From assembly GCF_000962805.1 (NCBI RefSeq), contig NZ_JZTW01000001.1, positions 682,001 to 746,000 on the forward strand: a DNA stretch of 64,000 nt, read 5' to 3'. The DNA is from Pseudarthrobacter chlorophenolicus (GTDB lineage: Bacteria > Actinomycetota > Actinomycetes > Actinomycetales > Micrococcaceae). Both the position numbers and the translations under genes were made by a program. Below are positions 29,340 through 38,285 of the stretch, piece by piece; position 1 is the first letter of the stretch, and each line of letters opens with the position of its first letter. The notes beneath the pieces were generated by a model, which made no database searches, was not told the DNA's origin, and saw nothing but the letters and a program-made list of their open reading frames with translations.

Positions 29340-30272
29340 TTAGGACGGTGAGGGTGGCTGCAGGACTTGGCCCGGGAGCAGGACATCCGGGTTCTGGCCG
29401 ATGACAGCCTTGTTGGCTTCGTACCAGCGCGGCCACTCCTGGGCGACGTCAATATCGGAAGCGTTGCTGCCCAACTGGCTCCGCACAATGTCCCACAGGG
29501 TGTCGCCGGCGAGAACTGCCACGGTTCCTGTTGTATGACCTGAATCCCCGCCCATTGTGGCTTCTTGGCGCGTGGCAGGCGGAGCCAGCACCGCTGGGTC
29601 CACCAACGGGGTGGTCCGGGGCTGCCATCGGGGCTGCAGCTGGGAGAAGCTCGCGGCGCCGGAGCTTGCGTCCACAGTCGTTGGGGCAGTTTCGGGCGTT
29701 GCTTGCGTAAGTTCTTCCGGTGCCGTCGATGTCGGCATCAGGCCGGGCGTCAGGGCCTGTTCCGGATAGCCTGCACCCGGGGCCGTAGCCGGCGTGGAGG
29801 GGTCCCCCATGGCGCCGCCTGTGGAAGCGGCCGGCGATTGAGGTGTTGCCTTCAGAGCTGAGGCGTATTCCTGCGTGGGCGCCCACTGCGGACCCGGATC
29901 GAGGGTTTCGGCGTTGGCCGCTGCACCCGACACGAGTTGCAGTGAGACCGCCGCGACCACCAAACGCCTCATAAATGCGGGCGAAAGCCTGCGCGTCAGC
30001 GAAGCTGCACGGTCGTTGCCTCGTCGCTCCAAGAGCACGCCCACTGCGGCGGCCAGGAGGGACAGAAACCACCAGGTAATCAGTATCGAGCCCGAAATTA
30101 GTGCTACGGCTCCCAGAATGTCCTCGGCGGACGTGCTTTGGTGCCTGGCCGATGCCTCCTGCCACTGCAGGACAAGACCAAACCCAGTGGAGACGAGCAC
30201 AGCTCCCAGGACCAACAAAGCCATGGCCGTGAGGGCGTCGGTCCTGATTCCGTGGGAGTCGCACTTCAACAT
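29340..30272 (-). CDS. LysM-domain membrane protein
   Basis: A 310-residue protein. Hydrophobic helices lie near residues 13-34, 53-80 and 101-120, followed by a long Ala/Pro/Thr-rich spacer. A C-terminal LysM domain spans ~250-308 (AGDTLWDIVRSQLG...NPDVLLPGQVLQPP) and should bind peptidoglycan outside the membrane. The start at 30272 follows AAAGGA; the frame is open to 30452 but that part has no support. It is upstream of the Rv3235-like gene on the same strand and diverges from the gene at 30414, with phased repeats between. Confidence 0.83.
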   Translation of the reverse strand: MLKCDSHGIRTDALTAMALLVLGAVLVSTGFGLVLQWQEASARHQSTSAEDILGAVALISGSILITWWFLSLLAAAVGVLLERRGNDRAASLTRRLSPAFMRRLVVAAVSLQLVSGAAANAETLDPGPQWAPTQEYASALKATPQSPAASTGGAMGDPSTPATAPGAGYPEQALTPGLMPTSTAPEELTQATPETAPTTVDASSGAASFSQLQPRWQPRTTPLVDPAVLAPPATRQEATMGGDSGHTTGTVAVLAGDTLWDIVRSQLGSNASDIDVAQEWPRWYEANKAVIGQNPDVLLPGQVLQPPSPS

Positions 30273-30283
30273 TGATTCATCCT

Positions 30284-30333
30284 TTTGATGCAGTTTGATG
30301 CACTTTAATGTCGGTTGAACCAGTTTGCTCCCC
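30284..30333. repeat. Helically phased 10-bp repeats in a divergent intergenic region
   Basis: Successive 10-base blocks read TTTGATGCAG, TTTGATGCAC, TTTAATGTCG, GTTGAACCAG and TTTGCTCCCC. The first two are near-identical and the rest decay. The 10-bp period is close to one helical turn. They lie 12 bases before the LysM start, inside its leader or promoter. Confidence 0.5.
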
Positions 30334-30378
30334 ACGGCGGCTATATGTCCATACGGTGGAGAGAGAAAGTTGGAGGAA

Positions 30379-30407
30379 TTGACGGCCTGCCCGGTCGGAC
30401 TTACTGT
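30379..30407 (+). promoter_or_regulatory. Promoter TTGACG-N17-TACTGT producing a leaderless mRNA
   Basis: TTGACG (30379-30384) and TACTGT (30402-30407) are separated by exactly 17 bases, and the ATG follows six bases after the -10. This is the most complete housekeeping-type promoter I found and it fixes the start of the next gene. Confidence 0.65.
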
Positions 30408-30413
30408 GGCCGA

Positions 30414-30983
30414 ATGCGCTGGGATGCACTGTTCAACGACCTGGAAAGCCAACTGGCGGAATCGGACCGGCTTTCAATGGAAGCTGAGATTGGCGAGAGG
30501 ACCCGGGCTGAACTGGCGGCTATCGAATTGTCCGACCGGCTTCGCGGAGCACTGGGGTGCACCCTCGGGGTCCACCTCCTGGGCGGAGAATCGTTCCATG
30601 GCCGCCTTGCCCATGCGGGTGCCGAGGCGCTGGTTATCGACGATGACCGGTACCAGGTCCTCATTCCCTACCGGGCGGTTGCCCGCTACGTGGGCACGGG
30701 AAGATTTGCCCGAACCGAACCGTCAGCCGTGCGGCGCGCCCTTGGCTTGGCGCATTCGCTCCGGGCCCTCGCCAGGGACAGGGCTGAGCTCACCATCAGT
30801 CTCGGTGGCAGTACGGGCGTCACACGGCTGGACGGCGTGATCGACCGCGTGGGCAAGGACTATGTGGACGTAGCGATGATAACTCCCGGTGAAGCCCGGA
30901 GGAGCCGGCATGTGGGAGAAGTATCAACCGTGCCGTTCGCCGCGCTTGCGGCCATCAGGTCAAGGAAGCAGGGGGAGTTGTAG
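30414..30983 (+). CDS. Conserved hypothetical protein
   Basis: A 189-residue acidic-then-basic protein with no membrane segment or signal peptide. An N-terminal helix (residues ~1-40) precedes a beta-rich middle (GCTLGVHLLGGESFHGRLAHAGAEALVIDDD) that recalls Sm-like or PRC-like small barrels. A helical stretch and a second beta-rich segment follow, ending with RSRKQGEL. The fold suggestion is mine. The start is fixed by a leaderless promoter. The frame is open upstream to 30315 without an RBS. It runs towards the small HTH gene on the opposite strand. Confidence 0.72.
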   Translation: MRWDALFNDLESQLAESDRLSMEAEIGERTRAELAAIELSDRLRGALGCTLGVHLLGGESFHGRLAHAGAEALVIDDDRYQVLIPYRAVARYVGTGRFARTEPSAVRRALGLAHSLRALARDRAELTISLGGSTGVTRLDGVIDRVGKDYVDVAMITPGEARRSRHVGEVSTVPFAALAAIRSRKQGEL

Positions 30984-31031
30984 CCAGCACCCGGACCGGG
31001 CGCGGCCACCGGTGACGAACCGCGTGCCCGC

Positions 31032-31247
31032 TCAGACCGACTTCGACTTGGACTCCTGAATCATCCGGCTCGCTTCTGCGTAGCGTTCCTCGATGTACTG
31101 TTCGAGCATCTTTTCTTCCACGCGCCATTGCCCGCGGCCACCGACCTGGATTGCCTTCAATTCTCCGCTCCGTACAAGTGCATACGCGGCTGGAGAGTTG
31201 ATCTGGAGCTGCTCGGCTACATCCGCGAGCGTGAGGAACCTGGGCAT
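31032..31247 (-). CDS. Small helix-turn-helix (excisionase/MerR-like) DNA-binding protein
   Basis: A 71-residue protein comprising a single winged helix-turn-helix: FLTLADVAEQLQI, then AAYALVRSGELKAIQVGGRGQWRV, then a C-terminal helix. The layout is that of excisionase-family domains, with the recognition helix around residues 18-28. The start at 31247 has TGGAGG directly upstream; the longer frame to 31304 lacks one. There is no integrase or phage remnant nearby, so it is more likely a resident regulator than a recombination factor. It diverges from the SAF/ATPase pair. Confidence 0.85.
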   Translation of the reverse strand: MPRFLTLADVAEQLQINSPAAYALVRSGELKAIQVGGRGQWRVEEKMLEQYIEERYAEASRMIQESKSKSV

Positions 31248-31400
31248 GCCTCCATTTTGCCATCCGAACGGGGCCCGCGCCTGCGTTATCCACAGTTCCG
31301 CCATATTTGGGACTTTGACTTTTGTTCCGGCCTCCGTCCCGCAACAATGAGGTGTCCGGCCACGGAACGGCCCGCCGGCATGTCTAGGGGGAGAAACGGC

Positions 31401-32042
31401 ATGGTTCCAGAAACATCAGCCGCATCAGCACGCCTGAAGCGCCCGTCGTGGAAAGATCCGCGCCTGCTGGTGGGGATCCTCCTGGTGTTGGCATCAGTGG
31501 CGGGAGTTGTATTCCTGGTGGGAAGTGCAGACCAAACCACGGAGGTTTACGCGGCCCGTGACGGGATAGCGGTGGGCGAAGCGCTGACGGAGCAGAACGT
31601 GGTCCGCGCCAAGGTGCGGCTCGGCGATGCGGAGCAGCATTACATCACCGCCGAATCAGGGTTACCCCAGGGCACGGTTGCCGTGCAACGCATCGGAAAA
31701 GACCAACTGGTCCCCCGTGCCAGCCTCGGGGAAGTGGACGACATCGACCGCAAGCCAGTGGCCATCACGGTGGACGGAACCCTGCCTGCGCAGGTTATCG
31801 CGGGTGCCCGCGTGGATGTCTGGGTTGCCCAGCCGGACGCCAAGAACGGATTCAGTGAACCCAAGCTCCTGCTGCCGGGTGCCGAAATTGCCGAGGTAAC
31901 AGCAGGTTCAACAACACTCGGATCTGCCAAAAACACAGTGCTGATGGTGCTGGTGGAGGACAGCCGCATGCCGGCCATCCTTGGCGCCCAGGCCAACGAC
32001 GCCCGGATCTCCGTGGTGTGGAACCCCGGTGGCGCCAAATGA
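31401..32042 (+). CDS. SAF-domain membrane protein (CpaB/flagellar-chaperone-like)
   Basis: A 213-residue protein with one transmembrane helix (residues ~22-41) after a basic N-terminus, then an SAF domain at ~47-110 (VYAARDGIAVGEALTEQNVVRAKV) and a small beta-rich tail. The domain plan is that of CpaB/RcpC, which in type IV/Tad pili sits at the secretin, but no secretin or pilin is present here. GGGGGAG lies eight bases before the ATG at 31401. Its stop overlaps the start of the ATPase gene (ATGA), so the two are a coupled pair. Confidence 0.82.
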   Translation: MVPETSAASARLKRPSWKDPRLLVGILLVLASVAGVVFLVGSADQTTEVYAARDGIAVGEALTEQNVVRAKVRLGDAEQHYITAESGLPQGTVAVQRIGKDQLVPRASLGEVDDIDRKPVAITVDGTLPAQVIAGARVDVWVAQPDAKNGFSEPKLLLPGAEIAEVTAGSTTLGSAKNTVLMVLVEDSRMPAILGAQANDARISVVWNPGGAK

Positions 32043-33346
32043 GCATACCTGTGGTCACTGTAGGGCAAAGCCGGGAGGACCTGGTGGGCGGGCTCGAACG
32101 CTTGCACGGGCCTGTCACGGTGGTGAGGAGATGCGCCGAACTGCCCGAACTGCTGGCAGCGTGCCAAAGCGGGCTGGCCAGGGCGGCCGTCGTGGCGGAC
32201 GGGTCCGAAGGCCTCACGGCTTCGCTGGTAGACCGGCTGGGGGCCGTTGGCGTGGCCATTATCGCCCTTACCGACAGTGCCGAAGAAGCAGTGCGGCTCC
32301 GCAAGATCGGTGTAGCGTCCGCCCTGAAAGGCGTGCAGTCCGCGGAGCTTTCGGACCGGATCGCCGACGCCGTGGAGCAGCTGACAGGGGCGCCGGGCCG
32401 TACGGTTGCTACGAGCTCCCTTGCGGACACTGGGGCAGCCCTGCATCCCATGACTGCGGAGCCTGACCCCGAAGCAGGCCGCCCCGGGGAAGGGCGAGTT
32501 ATCGCAGTATGGGGACCAGCCGGCTCGCCCGGCCGGACCACCCTTGCCGCCAACATGGCAGCTGAACTGGCGGCCGACGGCGAGCAGGTCCTCCTCATCG
32601 ACGCTGACAGCTACGGGGCGAGCGTCGCCGCTGTACTGGGCCTGCTCGACGAATCGGCTGCATTGGCCCAGGCCTGCCGGCTTGCGGACCAGGGCGCACT
32701 GGATGCAGACGCCCTCCGCAGGCTCGCCGCCCCCGTTGCAACCACGGCTGGAACCTTCAAGGTACTGACCGGCATTACGCGGGCAGATCGATGGACGGAG
32801 CTCAGGGCGCCGGCCCTGGCGATCGTCCTGGAACGGTCGCGGCAGATAGCCGACGTTGTGGTGGTGGACACCGGTTTCTGCCTTGAAGCGGATGAAGAAT
32901 TGAGCTTTGACACCATGGCGCCACGGCGAAACGGCGCAACGCTGTGTGCGTTGGAGCTTGCCGATACCGTCTTCGCTGTCGGGGCTGCTGATCCCGTGGG
33001 CGTGCCGCGCTTGGTCAAGGGTCTTGTTGAACTGGAGAACGCTGTCCCTCAAGCCGTTCCCACGGTGGTGATGAACAAAGTGCGGTCATCCTCCGTTGGC
33101 AGGGGCCCCGAACGGCAACTGCGGGATGCCTGGGAGCGTTACGGTCCGGCATCCAAGCTGCAGGCGTTCCTGCCGTACGACATCGCTGCCGCGGATGCCG
33201 CCCTGCTCGCCGGATCGCTGCTGCTTGAATCGTCGCCGGATTCACCCCTTCGCCGCTCAATCCGGGAACTCGTTTGTGCACCCGTCCAGCAAATGTCAAA
33301 ATCCTCTGTATTTTCTTCCACAGCAGGCCGCAGGGCAAAGGACTAG
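32039..33346 (+). CDS. CpaE/MinD-like P-loop ATPase
   Basis: A 435-residue protein. Residues 1-~120 resemble a degenerate receiver domain as in CpaE. A deviant MinD/ParA ATPase fold follows: GPAGSPGRTT (residues 159-168) stands in place of the usual Walker A, with Arg where Lys normally sits. The DADSYGAS motif then provides the second acidic site. No CpaF, CpaB-TadC or pilin genes flank it. Likely role: positioning or assembly factor working with the SAF protein, perhaps without normal nucleotide hydrolysis. It resembles actinobacterial Soj-like proteins. Confidence 0.8.
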   Translation: MSIPVVTVGQSREDLVGGLERLHGPVTVVRRCAELPELLAACQSGLARAAVVADGSEGLTASLVDRLGAVGVAIIALTDSAEEAVRLRKIGVASALKGVQSAELSDRIADAVEQLTGAPGRTVATSSLADTGAALHPMTAEPDPEAGRPGEGRVIAVWGPAGSPGRTTLAANMAAELAADGEQVLLIDADSYGASVAAVLGLLDESAALAQACRLADQGALDADALRRLAAPVATTAGTFKVLTGITRADRWTELRAPALAIVLERSRQIADVVVVDTGFCLEADEELSFDTMAPRRNGATLCALELADTVFAVGAADPVGVPRLVKGLVELENAVPQAVPTVVMNKVRSSSVGRGPERQLRDAWERYGPASKLQAFLPYDIAAADAALLAGSLLLESSPDSPLRRSIRELVCAPVQQMSKSSVFSSTAGRRAKD

Positions 33347-33403
33347 GCTCGCCATAAGAGCTGCAAGGGTGCAGCGCATATCGTGTGATGGAGGCGTTTG
33401 TTG

Positions 33404-36400
33404 ATGTCGTCTGGATCCAGCGTGGAGGATCAGGCCCTTTCCGTTGAAGGCTTTGAAGGCTTCATGGGTGACTACTACCAGCATCTCGCCGAGGAGGACG
33501 CGCGCAGCTATCCGCGGGAACTGTTGGCGCAGCGGGCGGACCATCACCGCGAGGTTGCCTCGGAGCGGCTTCCGGGGCAGGCAAAGGTGGCCATTGCCGA
33601 TGAGGAAGACAGCAGCGTCGTGTTCGTTGTTACGGACGACATGCCTTTCCTGGTTGATTCAGTCAACGCTGAACTGGTCCGCCAGCATGCGGCCATCAAG
33701 CTCGTCATCCACCCCATGTTCGTCGCCATGCGCAACAGGGAATCCGGGCACCTGGTCAAGGTCAACAGGGTTCCGTCGCACATCGGGATTTCCAGCGGTG
33801 ACACTGCTGCAATGCCGAGCCTGTCCCACCTGATTGCCACCGGCGAAAATGCCTCCCATATGGAATCCTGGATCGCCGTCGAGATCAGCCGCATCTCCGA
33901 CGAAGCCAAAGCATCGCTGCTTGAAGGATTGCAGCGAGTGCTTAAGGACGTGCGTGCCGCCGTCGAAGACTGGCCGAAGATGCGCCAAAAGGCCCTTCAG
34001 ATTGCAGAAAGCCTTGACCAGGTAGCCAACCCTGCCCAGATTGCAGAACTGCGTCAGGCGCAGGACCTCCTGCGCTGGCTCGACGACGGCAACTTCACCT
34101 TCCTTGGATACCGGGAGTACGTCCTGATTAACGTGGACGGGGAGGACGTCCTGGAATTGCGGGAGGACAGCGGCCTTGGCCTGCTCCGGGCCGCGGCAGA
34201 TTCCCCCCACATCCAGCACCTGACCGATACTGGACGCAAAAAGGCGCGGGAAAAGCGCGCCCTTGTCATCACGAAGGCCAACTCCCGTTCCACCGTCCAC
34301 CGGTCCGCCTACCTGGACTACATCGGCGTCAAGAGTTTCGACGCCGCCGGCAACGTCAATGGTGAACGGCGCTTCATCGGGCTGTTTGCCACCAGCGCGT
34401 ATACTGGCTCGGTGCGTGACGTCCCCATCGTCCGCGAAAAGGTCGACGCCGTCCTCCGCAATGCGGGTTTCCCGCCGGACTCGCACTCCGGAAAGGACCT
34501 GCTCGGCATCCTGGAGACCTACCCCCGTGACGAGCTGTTCCAAATCGAAGTCCCCGACCTCGCCGCCACGGCGGTCGGAATCCAGAAACTCCAGGAGCGC
34601 CGCCGGACCCGGCTCTTCCTCCGGCCTGACATCTACGGCCGCTTCATGTCGGCTGTCGTCTACCTGCCCAGGGACCGCTACACCACTAATGTCAGGCTTC
34701 GGATCGAGCAGGAACTCCGCGAGACCTTTCAAGCCGTTTCCATCGACTATGAAGCCAGAATGACCGAATCGGCTTTGGCCCGGCTCTTCTTCAGGATCCG
34801 CCTGCCGAAGGATGCAGACGTCAGTCATGTAGACAGCGGAGAGCTCGAAAAGCGGCTGGTCCGGGCGGCGAGGTCCTGGAGCGAGGGCATCGCCGAGGTG
34901 CTTCGCGACGGCGGGGACGCGGCGGAGGCCAAGGAGCTCGCGGCAATCTGGGCTGAAGCGTTCCCGGCGAGTTACCGGGTGGACTACGAAGTGGAAGATG
35001 CCCTTGACGACATCGCACGCTTCGAGAAGTACGGAGCAGCGGCCGAGCGTACCGAAGGGGCACGGCAGGAACGCCCTGGCGTCCACGTCTACCTCCCCGA
35101 GGGGGCCGGCGCCACGCTTGAGGAAGATGCGCGGGTCAAGCTGTACATGCTCGAGCCCAAGAGCCTGAGCCAGATCCTTCCCTTCTTCCACAACCTGGGG
35201 CTCGAGGTGCTTGATGAACGGCCCTTCGAAATCGAAACCGCGGACCGCCGCGATTTCTTCCTCTACGACCTCGGGCTGAAGTACCCGGCCGGCGTTGACC
35301 CCGTGGCAACCGGAGGTTTCCTGGCGGACTCCTTCAGCGCCGCTGTGACAGGTGCGGCAGAGTCCGACGCTTTCGACCGGCTGGTCCTTCGGGAGGGACT
35401 GCACTGGCGCCAGATCACCGTCCTGCGCGCCTACGCCCGCTACATGCGCCAGATGGGCAACACCAATTCGTTCGGGTTCATGGCAGATACCCTCCTCGCC
35501 AACCCCGATGTGACCAGGGGACTCAGTGCCCTTTTCGCTGCCCGGTTCGACCCGTCCCTGGACGACGAGGCACGCCAGGCAGCACAGGAATCCGTACGCG
35601 AAGAGCTGTCAGCGTCCATCGAAAAAGTTGCGACGCTTGACGCGGACCGCGTCCTGCGGACGTTCGTGAACCTCATCGAGGCCACTCTTCGGACGAACTT
35701 TTACCAGGACAAGCGGCACCTGAGCTTCAAGCTCGATCCGGCGCGGATCGACGGCTTGCCCTTCCCGCGTCCCATGTTCGAGATCTGGGTCTACTCTCCG
35801 CGCGTCGAGGGAGTTCACCTGCGATTCGGCAAGGTTGCCCGCGGCGGCTTGCGCTGGTCGGACCGCCGGGAGGACTTCCGCACCGAGGTGCTCGGCCTGG
35901 TGAAGGCCCAGACGGTAAAGAACGCCGTCATCGTTCCAACCGGGGCCAAGGGCGGCTTCTTTGCAAAGCAGTTGCCGGATCCGTCCGTCGACAGGGCGGC
36001 ATGGATGGCCGAAGGCGTCGAAAGCTACAAGACCTTCATTCGGGGCCTGCTGGACCTCACTGACAATCTCGTTACTGAAGGCGCGGACGAAAAGTTGGTG
36101 CCGCCGTCGGACGTTGTCAGGCATGACGACGACGACTCCTACCTGGTGGTCGCAGCGGACAAGGGAACCGCGACGTTCTCGGACATTGCCAACGGCCTGG
36201 CCGCTGAGTACGGATTCTGGTTGGGAGACGCTTTCGCTTCGGGCGGCTCCGTCGGCTACGACCACAAGGCGATGGGCATTACCGCCCGCGGTGCGTGGGA
36301 ATCCGTGAAAAGGCACTTCAGCGAGCTGGACCTGGATACCCAGACCCAACCGTTCACCGTGGTGGGCGTGGGCGATATGTCCGGCGACGTGTTTGGCAAC

Positions 36401-38257
36401 GGCATGCTGCTGTCCCGGCACATCCGGCTGCTCGCTGCCTTCGATCACCGGCATATCTTCCTGGATCCCACGCCGGATGAGGAGCAGTCGTTCACCGAAC
36501 GCCGGCGCCTGTTCGAACTGCCCCGGTCGTCATGGGACGACTACGACAAGTCCCTCATCAGCGAAGGCGGCGGTGTCTTCGCCCGTCAGGCCAAGTCCAT
36601 TCCGGTGTCGCCCCAGGTTCGCGACGCCCTTGGACTGCCCGCCCACACGACGGAGCTCAGCCCGCCCGAACTCCTCAGGGCCATCCTGCTGGCGCCCGCA
36701 GACCTTCTCTACAACGGCGGAATCGGCACGTACGTGAAGGCCAGCAGCGAGTCCAACGCTTCGGTGGGGGACAAGGCCAATGACTCGATCAGGGTTGATG
36801 GCAGGGACCTCCGCGTCAAGGTGGTCGGCGAAGGCGGCAACCTGGGCATGACACAGCGCGGACGAATCGAGGCCGCACTTCAGGGTGTCATCCTGAACAC
36901 CGATGCCATCGACAACTCCGCAGGCGTGGACTGCTCCGACCACGAAGTCAACATTAAGATCTTCGTTGACCGGATGGTTGCTGCTGGAAAGCTGGACGCG
37001 TCCGAACGTGCCGAATTCCTTGCTTCGATGACCGACGAAGTGGCACGCCTCGTCCTGGAAGACAACATTGACCAGAACATCCTGCTGTTGAACGACCGCA
37101 CACGGGTTGCGGAGTGGAGCCCCAGCTACGAACGCCTCATGGACTGGCTGGAAATATCGGCGGACCTGAAGCGCGACCTCGAGGCCCTGCCCACGACGGA
37201 CACCCTGCGCGAACGGCTCCAGCAGGGCCAGGGCTTGACGTCGCCTGAGCTCTCCGTCCTCGCCGCTTACGCGAAGATCGAACTGGCGACGGCCCTGCGG
37301 GAAAGCGACCTCGCGGACGATCCGTGGTTCCGGCAAACCCTCCGCGATTACTTCCCGACGCAGTTGCGTGAACGTTTCGACGCTGAACTCGACTCCCATC
37401 CGCTGCGCCGTGAAATCATCGCCACGGTGGTGGCCAACGACATGATCAACATGGGCGGCATCACTTTTGCTTTCCGCGTCATGGAAGAAACGTCTGCCAG
37501 CGAAGTGGCCGTCGCCAAGGCCTTCGTCGCGCTGCGGGAGATCTACGAGCTGGACGTGATGGTCCGGGAGCTCAACGGCCTGCCCGCGTCGTTCCCCACG
37601 GAGCACTGGAGCACGGTGCACCTGGACATCCGCAGGTTGCTTGACCGCGCGGTGCGGTGGCTCCTCACGCAGGGAACCGTCTCCCAGCCCATCGATGAAG
37701 TAGTGGCTGAGTTCAAGCCACTCATGGATCCCCTGCGTGCCCGCGTGCTCGACTACCTGCGCGGCGATGACCGGGAACGGGTGGGAAGCTGGCTCGAGAA
37801 CGCAAGGGAGTGGGAACTTCCGGATAGCCTTGCCCTGCGCTGGGCTGAATTGTTTGAAAGCTTCGTGCTGCTCGACATCGCCAAGATCGCCCGCTTGCGG
37901 AAAGAACCGGTCGAGGACATCGCCGCCGCGTATTACACGGTGTTCAACCGTTTCCACGCTGATTCCCTCCTTGAGCGGATCAGCAGCCTTCCCCGGCAGG
38001 ACCGCTGGCAGGCACTGGCAAGGGCCGCACTTCGCGATGACCTGTATTCCACGGTGTCGGACATCACGACGGCGGTGCTGGACGCCACGGCCGCGGGCGA
38101 CTCGCCGGAGGCGCGGCTCACAGAGTGGGAGGCGCGGAACGCCGAACAGCTGGGCCGTGCGAAGAGCATGTTTGATGAGGTCAACGCACTCGAAACCGAC
38201 GATATGGCGTCGCTGTCGGTAGCATTGAGGCTCTTGAGGTCTATCGTCCGGCGCTGA
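33404..38257 (+). CDS. gdh: NAD-specific glutamate dehydrogenase, 180-kDa class
   Basis: A 1617-residue enzyme that oxidises glutamate to 2-oxoglutarate and ammonia, feeding the TCA cycle and anaplerosis. The N-terminal ~700 residues are ACT-like regulatory regions. The catalytic core is near residues 800-1150, with the VARGGLRWSDRREDFRTEVLGLVKAQTVKNAVIVPTGAKGGF region and GVGDMSGDVFGNGM. The length matches the L_180 subclass known from Streptomyces and mycobacteria. TTG codons at 33398 and 33401 precede the ATG; GGAGG at 33390-33394 supports 33404. No operon partner is evident. Confidence 0.95.
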   Translation: MSSGSSVEDQALSVEGFEGFMGDYYQHLAEEDARSYPRELLAQRADHHREVASERLPGQAKVAIADEEDSSVVFVVTDDMPFLVDSVNAELVRQHAAIKLVIHPMFVAMRNRESGHLVKVNRVPSHIGISSGDTAAMPSLSHLIATGENASHMESWIAVEISRISDEAKASLLEGLQRVLKDVRAAVEDWPKMRQKALQIAESLDQVANPAQIAELRQAQDLLRWLDDGNFTFLGYREYVLINVDGEDVLELREDSGLGLLRAAADSPHIQHLTDTGRKKAREKRALVITKANSRSTVHRSAYLDYIGVKSFDAAGNVNGERRFIGLFATSAYTGSVRDVPIVREKVDAVLRNAGFPPDSHSGKDLLGILETYPRDELFQIEVPDLAATAVGIQKLQERRRTRLFLRPDIYGRFMSAVVYLPRDRYTTNVRLRIEQELRETFQAVSIDYEARMTESALARLFFRIRLPKDADVSHVDSGELEKRLVRAARSWSEGIAEVLRDGGDAAEAKELAAIWAEAFPASYRVDYEVEDALDDIARFEKYGAAAERTEGARQERPGVHVYLPEGAGATLEEDARVKLYMLEPKSLSQILPFFHNLGLEVLDERPFEIETADRRDFFLYDLGLKYPAGVDPVATGGFLADSFSAAVTGAAESDAFDRLVLREGLHWRQITVLRAYARYMRQMGNTNSFGFMADTLLANPDVTRGLSALFAARFDPSLDDEARQAAQESVREELSASIEKVATLDADRVLRTFVNLIEATLRTNFYQDKRHLSFKLDPARIDGLPFPRPMFEIWVYSPRVEGVHLRFGKVARGGLRWSDRREDFRTEVLGLVKAQTVKNAVIVPTGAKGGFFAKQLPDPSVDRAAWMAEGVESYKTFIRGLLDLTDNLVTEGADEKLVPPSDVVRHDDDDSYLVVAADKGTATFSDIANGLAAEYGFWLGDAFASGGSVGYDHKAMGITARGAWESVKRHFSELDLDTQTQPFTVVGVGDMSGDVFGNGMLLSRHIRLLAAFDHRHIFLDPTPDEEQSFTERRRLFELPRSSWDDYDKSLISEGGGVFARQAKSIPVSPQVRDALGLPAHTTELSPPELLRAILLAPADLLYNGGIGTYVKASSESNASVGDKANDSIRVDGRDLRVKVVGEGGNLGMTQRGRIEAALQGVILNTDAIDNSAGVDCSDHEVNIKIFVDRMVAAGKLDASERAEFLASMTDEVARLVLEDNIDQNILLLNDRTRVAEWSPSYERLMDWLEISADLKRDLEALPTTDTLRERLQQGQGLTSPELSVLAAYAKIELATALRESDLADDPWFRQTLRDYFPTQLRERFDAELDSHPLRREIIATVVANDMINMGGITFAFRVMEETSASEVAVAKAFVALREIYELDVMVRELNGLPASFPTEHWSTVHLDIRRLLDRAVRWLLTQGTVSQPIDEVVAEFKPLMDPLRARVLDYLRGDDRERVGSWLENAREWELPDSLALRWAELFESFVLLDIAKIARLRKEPVEDIAAAYYTVFNRFHADSLLERISSLPRQDRWQALARAALRDDLYSTVSDITTAVLDATAAGDSPEARLTEWEARNAEQLGRAKSMFDEVNALETDDMASLSVALRLLRSIVRR

Positions 38258-38285
38258 TCAATCAGGCGTCGCAACTGGAGGTGCA

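Noticed and set aside
31032..31247. Excisionase of an integrated element
   Set aside because: No integrase, attachment-site duplication or phage gene is nearby. The gene looks like a resident small regulator.
33659..35404. 581-codon open frame antisense to NAD-GDH, and a similar one at 36530-37957
   Set aside because: No motif, no RBS, and they lie wholly inside the GDH gene.
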